Shown piece by piece: positions 1-7,645 of a stretch of DNA of 64,000 nucleotides; positions within the stretch are counted from its first letter, which is position 1; every line of letters begins with the position of its first letter. The stretch is taken from positions 7,161,501 to 7,225,500 of the forward strand of contig NZ_FNTA01000004.1 of the NCBI RefSeq assembly GCF_900105055.1, written 5' to 3'. The translations under genes and the position numbers were made by a program. The notes beneath the pieces are model-generated. The model did not search any database. It saw nothing but the letters and a program-made list of their open reading frames with translations, and was not told where the DNA came from. The stretch comes from Amycolatopsis lurida (GTDB taxonomy: Bacteria; Actinomycetota; Actinomycetes; Mycobacteriales; Pseudonocardiaceae).

Positions 1-646
1 GGGGCGTGAACCGGGCGCCGGCGGGCGGTCGCGGGGTGAGGCGATCGACGCGGAAGGTGCGCCAGTCGTCGCGGTCGACGTCGAAGGCGACGAGGTACCA
101 GTGCCTGCCGAAGTGGACCAGGCGGTAGGGCTCGGCGTGCCGCCGGGAGGCACCGCCGCGCGGGCTGACGTAGTCGAAGCGCAGGCGTTCGTGGTGGCGG
201 CACGCGTTCGCGATGGTCATCAGCGTGTCCGCCGAGATCTTCGGGCCGGGCGCCACCCCAGCGCGCACGGTCGCGGTCTGGAGTGTGTTCACCCGATGCC
301 GGAGCCGCGACGGCAGGACCTGCTCCAGCTTGGTGAGCGCGCGTAACGCCGTCTCCTCGATACCGGTGACCGAACTGCTCGTGGCGGTGCGCAGTCCGAC
401 GGCCACCGCGACGGCTTCGTCGTCGTCGAGCAGCAGCGGTGGCAGGGACGCGCCCGCGCCGAGCCGATAGCCGGGTGTGCCTTGGAGCGCGTGCACCGGG
501 TAACCGAGTTCCCGCAGGCGCTCGACGTCCCGTCGCACGGTCCGTGTGGTGACGCCGAGGCGTTCGGCCAGGTCGGTACCCGGCCAGTCGCGGTGGGTCT
601 GCAGCAGCGACAGGAGCTTCAGCAGTCGTGCGGAGGTTTCCAGCAT
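1..646 (-). CDS. WYL-domain transcriptional regulator (YafY-like), 3' end cut by window edge
   Basis: DeoR/YafY-type regulator with an N-terminal winged helix (about residues 1-55, containing RLLKLLSLLQ and TTRTVRRDVERLRELGYPV) followed by the WYL sensor domain (LRFDYVSPRGG, EPYRLVHFGRHWYLVAFD, WRTFRVDR). Start ATG at 646; about 215 codons are visible and the C-terminal end lies outside the window. WYL proteins bind nucleotides or other ligands and usually control a neighbouring gene. The gene is divergent from the epoxide hydrolase at 709, with a perfect 11-bp inverted repeat between them, so it probably controls that operon and itself. The family call is confident; the ligand is unknown. 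Confidence 0.9.
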   Translation of the reverse strand, partial: MLETSARLLKLLSLLQTHRDWPGTDLAERLGVTTRTVRRDVERLRELGYPVHALQGTPGYRLGAGASLPPLLLDDDEAVAVAVGLRTATSSSVTGIEETALRALTKLEQVLPSRLRHRVNTLQTATVRAGVAPGPKISADTLMTIANACRHHERLRFDYVSPRGGASRRHAEPYRLVHFGRHWYLVAFDVDRDDWRTFRVDRLTPRPPAGARFTP

Positions 647-662
647 GATTTCATTCTGCCGT

Positions 663-691
663 CCGGTTAGGACCGAAGTTGTCCTAACCGG
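663..691. promoter_or_regulatory. Inverted-repeat operator between WYL regulator and epoxide hydrolase
   Basis: CCGGTTAGGAC (663-673), a 7-base spacer, then its exact complement GTCCTAACCGG (681-691). It lies 17 bases upstream of the regulator start and 17 bases upstream of the hydrolase start. The position and perfect symmetry suggest a dimeric binding site for the divergent WYL regulator. The binding partner is inferred. Confidence 0.7.
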
Positions 692-708
692 GTTCTAGCG
701 TGGTCCTC

Positions 709-1872
709 ATGACACAGGACATCCACCCTTTCTCGATCGACATCCCGCAGGCGGACCTCGACGATCTCGCCACGCGCCTGGCCGCCACCCGCTGGCCGAG
801 CGAGCTGCCGGACGTCGGCTGGAGCCGGGGTGTGCCCGCCGGTTACCTCGCCGGACTCGCCGAATACTGGCGCACCGGTTTCGACTGGCGGGCGCAGGAG
901 GCCGCGCTCAACGCCCACCCGCAGTTCGTCACCACCATCGACGGCCAGCGCCTGCACTTCCTCCACGTGCGCTCGCCGGAACAGGACGCCACACCGCTGG
1001 TCCTGCTGCACGGGTGGCCGGGCGGGGTGACCGACTTCCTCGACGTGATCGGGCCGCTTTCGGACCCGCGGGCGCACGGGGGAGATCCGGCTGACGCCTT
1101 CCACCTGGTGATCCCGTCCTTGCCTGGGTTCGGGTTCTCCACGCCGCTGGCCGGCCCGGGGATGAGCGCCGCGAAGATGGCAGGCCTGTTCGCCCGGCTG
1201 ATGGCCGCGCTCGGCTACGAGCGGTACGGCGTGCACGGCTACGACACGGGTTCTTGGGTCGCGCCGGAGATCGGCAAGCAGGATCCGGCGCACGTGCTCG
1301 GCGTGCACCTCACCGCGATGATCACGTTCCCGATCGGCGCCGAGGGCGAACTGGACGACCTCCCCGAGGCCGACCAGCGCCGCTGGGAGTCGATGCAGAA
1401 CTTCAACGACGGCTACCTGCAATGCAACTCCAAGCGTCCGCAGACGGTGGCCTACGGCCTGCACGACTCGCCCGCCGGTCAGCTCGCGTGGATCGTGGAG
1501 AAGTTCAAGGAACTGACCATGCCCGAAGAAGCGCTGCCCGAGGAATGCGTGGATCGCGACCGTATGATCGCCACGATCTCGCTGTACTGGTTCACCGGCA
1601 CAGCCGGTTCGGCCGCCCAGATCTACTACGAGGAGATTTCGGCGAACGACTGGAGCGGCGGCGAATCCGGGGACTGGGGCACCGCGGTCGCGCCGACCGT
1701 GCCCACCGGTGTGCTTGTGTCCGCGCACGACGTGACCGTCCGCCGGTGGGCCGAGCGCGACCACCACGTCGTGCACTGGACCGAACTCGGCCACGGCGGG
1801 CACTTCCTCGCCATGGAGGCGCCCGCCGCGCTGGTCGACGACATCCGCGTGTTCTTCCGGAAGGTGCGCTGA
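709..1872 (+). CDS. Epoxide hydrolase, EHN type (alpha/beta hydrolase)
   Basis: 387 aa. It has the N-terminal epoxide hydrolase domain (residues about 1-110, ending near LHFLHVRSPE), then an alpha/beta-hydrolase fold with the oxyanion-hole motif HGWPG. The putative nucleophile is Asp179 in HGYDTGSW and the general-base His365 is in LGHGGHFLAMEAP. The family opens epoxides to diols in the cytoplasm, often for detoxification. ATG 709 was preferred to an in-frame GTG at 700 because MTQDIHPF is a typical N-terminus. It is followed after one base by the winged-helix gene at 1874, so the two are probably cotranscribed. The natural substrate cannot be read from the sequence. Confidence 0.92.
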   Translation: MTQDIHPFSIDIPQADLDDLATRLAATRWPSELPDVGWSRGVPAGYLAGLAEYWRTGFDWRAQEAALNAHPQFVTTIDGQRLHFLHVRSPEQDATPLVLLHGWPGGVTDFLDVIGPLSDPRAHGGDPADAFHLVIPSLPGFGFSTPLAGPGMSAAKMAGLFARLMAALGYERYGVHGYDTGSWVAPEIGKQDPAHVLGVHLTAMITFPIGAEGELDDLPEADQRRWESMQNFNDGYLQCNSKRPQTVAYGLHDSPAGQLAWIVEKFKELTMPEEALPEECVDRDRMIATISLYWFTGTAGSAAQIYYEEISANDWSGGESGDWGTAVAPTVPTGVLVSAHDVTVRRWAERDHHVVHWTELGHGGHFLAMEAPAALVDDIRVFFRKVR

Positions 1873-1873
1873 G

Positions 1874-2965
1874 ATGGGCGCCCGCGGGACCGCGGTGCTG
1901 AGCCCGCGGGCGCTCAACCGCGCCCTTCTCGACAGGCAACTTCTCCTCGGCCGCGTCGACCTCGGGGTGGCCGAGGCGACCGAGCACCTCTTCGGACTCA
2001 ATGCGCAGGACCCGGATCTCGCGTATTTCGCCCTCTGGAACCGGCTCGAACGATTCGCCGTCCAGGACCTCACCGTCGCCATCGAGCGTGGTGTCCTTGT
2101 GCGGTCCACGATGATGCGGGCCACCCAGCACCTGATGTCGGCGGACGACTTCCGGCTGGTCCGGCCGGTGCTGGCGCCACTGTTGCGGCGGGTGCAGCGC
2201 AACGCCTTCGGCGGCCGCACCGCCGGTGTCGACCTCGGAGAGCTGGTCGCCGACGCGGCCAGGCTTCTCGACGGCAGCGGCGTCCTCACCCGACCGGAGC
2301 TGGGACGGGCGCTCGCGCGGACCCGCCCGGGTGCCGACGCGCAGGCGCTCGGCTGGACCGTGCAGTACCTGCTCGCGCTGGTGCACCCCGCCCCGAGCGG
2401 AACGTGGGGCAAACGCGGCGCGACCCCGTTCGCCGTCTTCCCCGGTGTACCGGAAGCCGCCACCGCCGACGACGTGCGCGAGCTGATCCGGCGTTACCTC
2501 GCCGCGTTCGGGCCGGCCACCGTGGCCGACGCCCGGACCTGGTCCGGGGTGAGCGGACTGCGTGAGGTCTTCGAGCAACTGCGGCCGGAACTGCGGACAT
2601 ACACCGACGAAGCGGGGCGCGAGCTGTTCGACCTGCCGGACCACGAGATCCCTTCGCCGGATCTGCCCGCGCCCGTCCGGCTCCTCGCGGAGTTCGACGC
2701 GACCCTGCTCGCCCACGCCGACCGCACGCGCGTGATGACCGAGCCGATCCGGCGTCAGGTCTGCCAGGGCGCGGCGGTCGCGGCCACCGTGCTCGTCGAC
2801 GGCGCGGTGGCCGCGACTTGGACGAAGGACCGCACGGGTGTGCTCACCGTCGTGCCGCTGCGCTCGATCTCCGCGGCCGACCGGGAGGCCATCGAAGCCG
2901 AAGCGCTGCGGTTACTGGAGTTCGCTGCTCCCGGTGCCGTTCACGACGTCCGGTTCAGCGAATAG
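1874..2965 (+). CDS. Winged-helix DNA-binding domain protein (AlkZ-like family)
   Basis: 363 aa. It matches the family of winged-helix DNA-binding domain proteins (PF06224-type): N-terminal LSPRALNRALLDRQLLLGR, the conserved LFGLNAQDPDLAYFALWNRL block, and the C-terminal LLAEFDATLLAHADRTRVM block. Relatives include the DNA-crosslink glycosylase AlkZ, which removes alkylated bases; here only the fold is supported. It follows the epoxide hydrolase by one base, and pairing an epoxide hydrolase with a possible alkylation-repair protein would make sense against epoxide or alkylating stress. That link is inference. Confidence 0.8.
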   Translation: MGARGTAVLSPRALNRALLDRQLLLGRVDLGVAEATEHLFGLNAQDPDLAYFALWNRLERFAVQDLTVAIERGVLVRSTMMRATQHLMSADDFRLVRPVLAPLLRRVQRNAFGGRTAGVDLGELVADAARLLDGSGVLTRPELGRALARTRPGADAQALGWTVQYLLALVHPAPSGTWGKRGATPFAVFPGVPEAATADDVRELIRRYLAAFGPATVADARTWSGVSGLREVFEQLRPELRTYTDEAGRELFDLPDHEIPSPDLPAPVRLLAEFDATLLAHADRTRVMTEPIRRQVCQGAAVAATVLVDGAVAATWTKDRTGVLTVVPLRSISAADREAIEAEALRLLEFAAPGAVHDVRFSE

Positions 2966-2987
2966 CCCACAGATGGGGAAATGCCGA

Positions 2988-3040
2988 GGCTCCGTTCGGG
3001 CACCGTCTCCAGAGTTCGGTCAGGAAGAAAGCTTGGCGTA
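2988..3040. repeat. Dispersed ~52-nt repeat, copy 1
   Basis: This stretch begins ggctccgttcgggcacc and ends gaaagcttggcgta. It is nearly repeated at 13188-13239 with a handful of substitutions and one single-base indel. It starts 22 bases after the stop of the winged-helix gene. No coding or structural role is recognised; both copies lie in regions with other repeat debris. Confidence 0.7.
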
Positions 3041-3479
3041 GTAGGAGGTCGGCGAAGGGATTATGCAGGAGAGGAGTATCGAGCTTCACCGCTTTCGCGC
3101 GTCATTTGCAGAATTCTAGGATGGGCGAACCGCTACACCACTGGCGACGGCTTACTTTCTTTGCCGCACAAGCGGTTTAGCAGCAGATCGGGATCAACCC
3201 CGCCTGCGCGGGGACAACAACGCCCCGTACACCGTCACCCTCGGCGGCGAGGAGTTGCCGTCGCCGTTCGCCGCCAGCAACGACCGCAGCCGTCGCCGCT
3301 GATCCTCGGTCACCGGCCGCCCCTCTCGCGATCACTTCCTGAAGCGCCTCGACCACTTGATGACCCGAGCTTGTAAACACTACCCCCACCATGCACGACC
3401 GGCTTTGACAATATGAGAAGTCGAGACGTTCGGGCAGGTCTGGACACCGTGACTATTCGCCCTGAGGCGGCGTGTCGGC
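3041..3479. other. Gene-free stretch around the solo CRISPR-like repeat
   Basis: Apart from the solitary repeat at 3190-3218, no reading frame here looks like a gene. A short minus-strand segment (3205-3330) has codon use that could be a gene relic but matches no family I recognise. The stretch separates the winged-helix gene from a decayed AI-2E exporter. Confidence 0.4.
3190..3218 (-). CRISPR. Solitary type I-E-like CRISPR repeat (no array)
   Basis: A 29-base unit which, read on the minus strand, starts GTTGTCCCCGCGC and ends GGCGGGGTTGATCCC. It has the size and the CCCCGC/GCGGGG dyad of type I-E repeats of actinobacteria. Only one copy is present, no second repeat is found at spacer distance on either side, and no cas gene is in the window. 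It is best read as a leftover of a lost array or a repeat carried elsewhere by recombination. Confidence 0.5.
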
Positions 3480-3918
3480 GGAGTGGTCGGTCGCCGCCAG
3501 AGGCGGGGTGGTGAGACGTCGCCCTCCTGAGCTGAAACGGCGACGAGTGGCACGGCGGGCAGGCGCCGACGATGCCGGCGGTCACCAGTCCGGTCGCGAG
3601 GGCGAGGACGACGGCCAGTGGGTGCAGGCGGACGGCCCGGCCGAGCAACAGGGGTTGCAGGACGTGGCTTTCGACCTGCATGACACCGGCCACCACCGCG
3701 AGCACGATGATGGCCGCCAGCGTGCCTTTGGTGACCAGCGTGACGAGGACGACGGCCGCGCCGGCGATCACCGAACCGATGACCGGTACGAGCGCGCCGA
3801 GGAGGACGAGTGTGCTCAACGGGGCAGCCAAGGGGACGCCGGTGATGAGCAGCACCAGGCCGATGCCCGCGGCGTCGACGAAGGCCCAGCGTGGTCGGCA
3901 TCGTTCCGGTGAAGTCAT
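3480..3918 (-). pseudogene. AI-2E family transporter remnant (5'-truncated, frameshifted)
   Basis: The minus-strand reading from 3918 contains the C-terminal transmembrane core of AI-2E family exporters (GVPLAAPLSTLVLLGALVPVIGSVIAG, VESHVLQPLLLGRAVRLHPLAVVLALATG, TAGIVGA). The first two-thirds of the protein is missing. Just after AGIVGA (about 3562) the homology moves to another frame (LPAVPLVAV), and the natural C-terminus is lost. Two independent lesions make this a dead gene. It abuts a truncated VOC gene on the opposite strand, which suggests a deletion or recombination scar at about 3910. Confidence 0.8.
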
Positions 3919-4247
3919 CGGTTTCCGTGGAACTCCAGCATGTCCGTGTCGGTTATCTAATCCCCTCGCTGAGGTTCTATCTCGCCCTGGAATGCGAAGC
4001 CCGCCAGTCGGGGGACGGCTGGGTGCGACTGCGCAACGCCGGCACCGTGTTCGTTCTCGAACAGGGTGTTCCCGGCAGCCGCCCTGGCGCTGTCGTCCCG
4101 GAACTGAGCGTCGGTGATCTCCTGCGGCTGTGCTGCCGGCTGTGGTCGGCTGGGATCCACACGAGCCCCATCAGCTAACCGGACGGCGTGCCCGGTGGGC
4201 GCATCAGCACCCATGATCCCGACCTGCATCCAGTAACCGTAAGCCAA
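3909..4247 (+). pseudogene. VOC/glyoxalase-family gene with in-frame stop
   Basis: Reading from GTG 3909, VELQHVRVGYLIPSLRFYLAL, WVRLRNAGTVFVLEQG and VGDLLRLCCRLWSAGI follow the betaalphabetabetabeta pattern of vicinal-oxygen-chelate proteins. A TAA at 4176-4178 interrupts the frame. Downstream in the same frame the characteristic end of the fold continues (PDGVPGGRISTHDPDLHPVTVSQ), so a sense codon was probably converted to a stop. Its 5' end overlaps the broken end of the AI-2E remnant. It could still make a short protein, but a working VOC enzyme is unlikely. Confidence 0.6.
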
Positions 4248-4411
4248 GCCAGTCGTCGTCCACGGGCGGAGGCTCTCGTCGTCAGGCGGACCGGGATACC
4301 GCGTGGTGACCACGCCGGGACGTGATCCGCCACAACGATTCCCGGCGGTGGATTGATGGTGGTACAGCACCGAAAGCCGCGGTGAGCGTTACCGAGGACA
4401 TGTCGGTCACC

Positions 4412-4459
4412 GTGCGACAGAGACCCCAGCGGGGTCGCCCGCTGGGGCCTCTGTCGCAC
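4412..4459. terminator. Long hairpin terminator downstream of beta-helix operon
   Basis: A 22-bp stem with one mismatch: GTGCGACAGAG-A-CCCCAGCGGG (4412-4433), loop GTCG, then CCCGCTGGGG-C-CTCTGTCGCAC (4438-4459). It lies 14 bases beyond the stop of the minus-strand gene at 4473. There is no long U-tract, as is usual in actinomycetes. Confidence 0.85.
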
Positions 4460-4472
4460 AACGGCCGTCGGG

Positions 4473-5321
4473 TCAGCCGGTGCAGTTGGGGACCGCCGGG
4501 GCGCTCCCGGCGCAGTTGCCGGGCGTGTTGGCGGTGATGGGCGCGTTGTTGGTGGTCATGGTGCCGTTGCTCCGGTAGACGCCGCCCGCGGTGAGCAGCG
4601 CGTGGTTCACGGTCACGGCGGTCTGGGTGATGGTCGTCGCGGTCGAATCGACCGCTGCGATACCACCGCCTTGGGCACCGCTGTTGCCGCTGACGAGCAT
4701 CGGCGTGCCGGAGACCCCCGTGGTGGTCAACGTGCCGCGGAGGCCGTTGTAGATGCCGCCGCCCTGGAACAGCGCGGTGTTCCCGAGAACGCTGCTTTTG
4801 GTGAACGACGCGGCGGGTGCCGTGCCGGACGGGGTGTCGGCGTTGGCGAGGCCGCCGCCGGCGAGGGTGGCGTGGTTGCCGCTCAGGCTGCTGGTGGTGA
4901 GAGTCACGGCGCCGTGGTTGAGGATGGCGCCCCCGTTGCCGACGACGCTGCCGTTGGTGAAGGAGACCGAGGTGGTCAGGGTGAGGTTGCCGGTCGGACC
5001 GACCTCGGCGATCCGGAAGGGCAGCAGCGCGGTGCGCGTGATGGTCGCCGGGCCGAGCAGTTCGATCGGTGTGGTGATGACCGGCAACCCATTGGCGGGC
5101 CCGCCGTGCGGGGAGGTCAGTGTGTAGGTGCAGCCGCCTGCCAGTGCCAGAGTGTCACTGTCCACTGTGGAGTTGGCGAGGTTGATGGCGGCGACGAGGG
5201 CGTTCTCGCCGCACGCCACGGGAATGGTGGTCGCCTGTGCCATGGGGGCGAGAACGATCAGGCCCCCGGTGAGCACGGCCGCGCCGACGACGGCCCGCGG
5301 AATACTGTGGCTTCTTCGCAT
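4473..5321 (-). CDS. Secreted right-handed beta-helix repeat protein
   Basis: 282 aa with a Sec signal peptide (basic MRRSHSIPR, hydrophobic VVGAAVLTGGLIVLAPMAQA, cleavage after AQA). The body is a run of short Ser/Thr/Asn/Gly-rich repeats (TTSSLSGNHATLAGGGLANAD, SVLGNTALFQGGGIY, SGNSGAQGGGIAAV), the GG[GA]I pattern of Pmp-like parallel beta-helix proteins. Cysteines occur near both ends (ACGEN and GGCTY; NCAGSAPAVPNCTG), so end-capping disulfides are possible. It is the second gene of a pair; 53 bases separate it from the paralogue at 5375-6136. Such folds serve as adhesins or polysaccharide lyases, but no catalytic motif is recognised, so surface adhesion or coating is only a guess. Confidence 0.85.
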   Translation of the reverse strand: MRRSHSIPRAVVGAAVLTGGLIVLAPMAQATTIPVACGENALVAAINLANSTVDSDTLALAGGCTYTLTSPHGGPANGLPVITTPIELLGPATITRTALLPFRIAEVGPTGNLTLTTSVSFTNGSVVGNGGAILNHGAVTLTTSSLSGNHATLAGGGLANADTPSGTAPAASFTKSSVLGNTALFQGGGIYNGLRGTLTTTGVSGTPMLVSGNSGAQGGGIAAVDSTATTITQTAVTVNHALLTAGGVYRSNGTMTTNNAPITANTPGNCAGSAPAVPNCTG

Positions 5322-5374
5322 TTCTTCTTCTTTCCTGGAAACAAATCAAGGGGGTGCGGCCATGAAGAAAGGAA

Positions 5375-6136
5375 CTATCCGATGCATCCGGGGACAGGGG
5401 AGGGGCTGCCGGTGCAGTTGGTCGCGGTGTTGGCGGTCACCGTGGAGGTGTTCAGCGTCGCCGAACCCGCCACGTAATAGATCCCGCCGGGATTCAGCGT
5501 CGCCGCGTTGGTGTCGACCACGCTGCTGGTGAGCGTGAGTGTCCCGTTAAGACTGGCGATTCCGGCGCCTTGGCCCGCGGTGTTGCCGTTGACCGTGCTG
5601 TTGGTGAAGGTCGCCGCGGCCGGGGTTCCCGTGCTGTACAAGGCGCCGCCTCGGCCGTTGGCGGCGTTACCGGACAACGCGCTGCCGGTGAGGGTGACCG
5701 CGCCGAAGCTGAGGATGCCACCACCGTCGTCGTTGCCCACGGCGGCCGCGTGACCATTGCTGATGGTGACCGCTTTGAGCGTGATGCCGCCGGTGGGAGC
5801 CACCTGGCCGATGCGGAAGGAGGCCGCTGCCGGTGCGCGGGTGATGGTGTTCGCGTTGCCCTCGAAGATGATGGGCGAGGTGATGATGGGAAGGCCGGCC
5901 GGCCCGTGTACACCGTCGTCACCGTGGCCGCTGCTGAGGGTGTAGGTGCAGCCCGGGGTCAAGGTCACGGTGCCGCCTCCCGCCGCGTTGGCCGCGTCGA
6001 CCGCGGAGACCAGCGCCGCCTCGTTGCACGGGACTGATTCGAGACCGGCTTGCGCCGATGCGGGCAGCAGAACTGCCGATCCGGTCATCAGGGCAATGGT
6101 GCAGGCAAAAGTGGGTAACGTGCGATCGTGTCGCAT
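5375..6136 (-). CDS. Secreted right-handed beta-helix repeat protein (paralogue)
   Basis: 253 aa, with signal peptide MRHDRTLPTFACTIALMTGSAVLLPASAQA. The architecture matches its neighbour: an N-terminal cysteine pair (PCNEAALVSAVDAANAAGGG, GCTYTLSSG), then Asn/Gly/Thr ladder repeats (ALSGNAANGRGGALYSTG, STVNGNTAGQGAGIASLNG, GGIYYVAGS) and the same C-terminal NCTGSPSPVPGCIG cap. The two clearly arose by duplication and probably share one transcript ending at the hairpin at 4412-4459. A GGAAAG ribosome-binding site precedes the ATG. Export is confident; function is unknown. Confidence 0.85.
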   Translation of the reverse strand: MRHDRTLPTFACTIALMTGSAVLLPASAQAGLESVPCNEAALVSAVDAANAAGGGTVTLTPGCTYTLSSGHGDDGVHGPAGLPIITSPIIFEGNANTITRAPAAASFRIGQVAPTGGITLKAVTISNGHAAAVGNDDGGGILSFGAVTLTGSALSGNAANGRGGALYSTGTPAAATFTNSTVNGNTAGQGAGIASLNGTLTLTSSVVDTNAATLNPGGIYYVAGSATLNTSTVTANTATNCTGSPSPVPGCIG

Positions 6137-6619
6137 TTTGACTTTCCTGAATCCGAGACCGATGGTGGAGGAGCAAGAAGCTCAAACGTCCCGCTGGAAA
6201 GCGGTCACCGGCGGTCAATGAACAACCACCTCTGACCCTACACCCGTTGGCCGGAAATAGAAAGGGAAGCAGTCTTGGTGTCGCGTGTCGACTTTCGGCA
6301 ATTGGAATTCGCAAGGTTTCGCAGCGAATATCGCGGGTAAGGGATTGACAGCGCACCGCGGAAAGCGTGTGTTTCCGCAGTGGATACTTCGAAATCGGCC
6401 GGTCGCAAGGACGGCCGGGAAGGCTTGACTACCCGGGGTGAACAGCCGCGGCGATGTCCAGCGGTCGCACCACGTGTGCCCGACGGCGTTGCCCCCACCC
6501 GGCCGGCCGGACCGCATCCGCGAGGTCTCCGCCACGGTAACCGGCGGACTCTTCTTTGTCCCCACCCTTGAGTTCCTGGTCGATCCGCCGCCCTGTCCCG
6601 CGAACAAAAGAGGAACACC
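6137..6619. other. Intergenic region upstream of the beta-helix operon and a small gene
   Basis: This stretch separates divergent genes and must carry both promoters. The part near 6180-6370 is less GC-rich than its surroundings. No open frame with family resemblance, RNA gene or clear operator was recognised. Confidence 0.4.
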
Positions 6620-6835
6620 ATGACCGATGAGCACCGACCGGACACCGACCCCGGCTCCGATCCGAAGTGGTACTACAACACCACGACCGGGCAAGTCGAA
6701 CACGGCACACTGTCGCGATCGGTGGATCGACTCGGCCCCTATCCCGACGAGGCCACCGCACACCGGGCACTGGAAATCGCCATGGAACGCACCGCGGCGG
6801 CGGACAGGGCCGACCGCGATTGGAACGACGACTAG
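6620..6835 (+). CDS. Small SPOR-like protein
   Basis: 71 aa. The pattern DPKWYYNTTTGQVEHG...RLGPYPDEATAHRALEIAMER...WNDD matches a family of about 60-75 aa actinobacterial proteins annotated as SPOR domain-containing: a tryptophan-tyrosine N-terminus, the DRxGPYP turn, an alanine-rich helix and a WNDD tail. It is preceded by a good AAGAGGA ribosome-binding site. There is no signal peptide or membrane segment, so it is probably cytoplasmic. The role is unknown and peptidoglycan binding is not shown. Confidence 0.8.
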   Translation: MTDEHRPDTDPGSDPKWYYNTTTGQVEHGTLSRSVDRLGPYPDEATAHRALEIAMERTAAADRADRDWNDD

Positions 6836-7545
6836 ACGTATCCGCCTGTCCGTCGTTGAACGAGATCAAGGGGGCCTTGTGCCAAGAGTGAATTCTGCCG
6901 CTGAGCGATGTCGTCGAGCAGCCTTTGGAGCCGTTCTCGTTCGTTCTGCGTTCCTGACCGGCATGGTCACCAGCCGCGGGCGACGAGCGAATGCGATCCG
7001 GTGCTGCGCCCGGGAATCCATGTCGGCTGACGGCCCCCCAGGGGCTGGTCAGTCGATGTTCAAGTCTCGCCGAGTCGGAAAACCACTGCACGGGGCTGCG
7101 TTAAGCAGTAGCGCGGTCGCTCGGGTTCCGCCGGCCCATACAGCGGCCGGCGGGACCTTGATGACGACTGTCGAAGAGGCGAAGCCAAAAAACGATTTGA
7201 GAATTCCTCGGCGAACAACTGGGTCACGGTGTCGTGCGCGGCTTGCGTGTCGTCCCGTTCTGCCCCGCCAACCTGGGCGGCACCTGGTGAAAGCGGATCC
7301 GGGGGAGCGGGGTGACAATAGGCCGATGTTCGTGGTGGCTGGTCCCGGTTGGGTGAGTGGGTCGTCGAGGTCGGCGAGCGTGATGCCCTTTTCCGATTCA
7401 GCTCACGGTAGAGGACCATGCGGCCGTCAGTGCGCGGCCGCGGGTGTGGGCGGGAGGTGGGGTGGGGGTCTCCCTTGTTTCTCTACCCGGTTTGCGGGTG
7501 GCGTCGGGTGAGGTGATGAAGGCGTCGGCGTACTGACGGGCACGT
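6836..7545. other. Stretch with no recognisable gene
   Basis: Several open frames exist on both strands but none shows a family, a good start or consistent codon use. A minus-strand segment near 7150-7300 (reading AQVGGAERDDTQAAHDTVTQLFAEEF) has the look of a gene relic. The tract ends in the truncated VOC remnant at 7546-7632. Confidence 0.4.
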
Positions 7546-7632
7546 GGTATGTCGGTCGACGTCCCCGACGTTCAGGACGATGTGGTCCAGTGCCGTCACG
7601 CGGATCGCCCGGCTTTGCATGCTGGGTTGCAT
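7546..7632 (-). pseudogene. Truncated VOC-family N-terminus
   Basis: From ATG 7632 the minus strand reads MQPSMQSRAIRVTALDHIVLNVGDVDR. The stretch VTALDHIVLNVGDVDR is the typical first strand of VOC/glyoxalase proteins. After DVDR the expected helix is missing and the sequence is unrelated. It starts only 14 bases beyond the stop of the MFS gene, so it may once have been the last gene of that operon. It is a fragment, not a functional gene. Confidence 0.65.
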
Positions 7633-7645
7633 GTGAATGCCCCTT

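Noticed and set aside
667..2463. 598-codon open frame on the minus strand
   Set aside because: It is antisense to the epoxide hydrolase and winged-helix genes, with no family pattern; open only because of GC-rich third positions.
3160..3260. A CRISPR array
   Set aside because: Only one repeat unit is present; no spacer-repeat periodicity and no cas genes.
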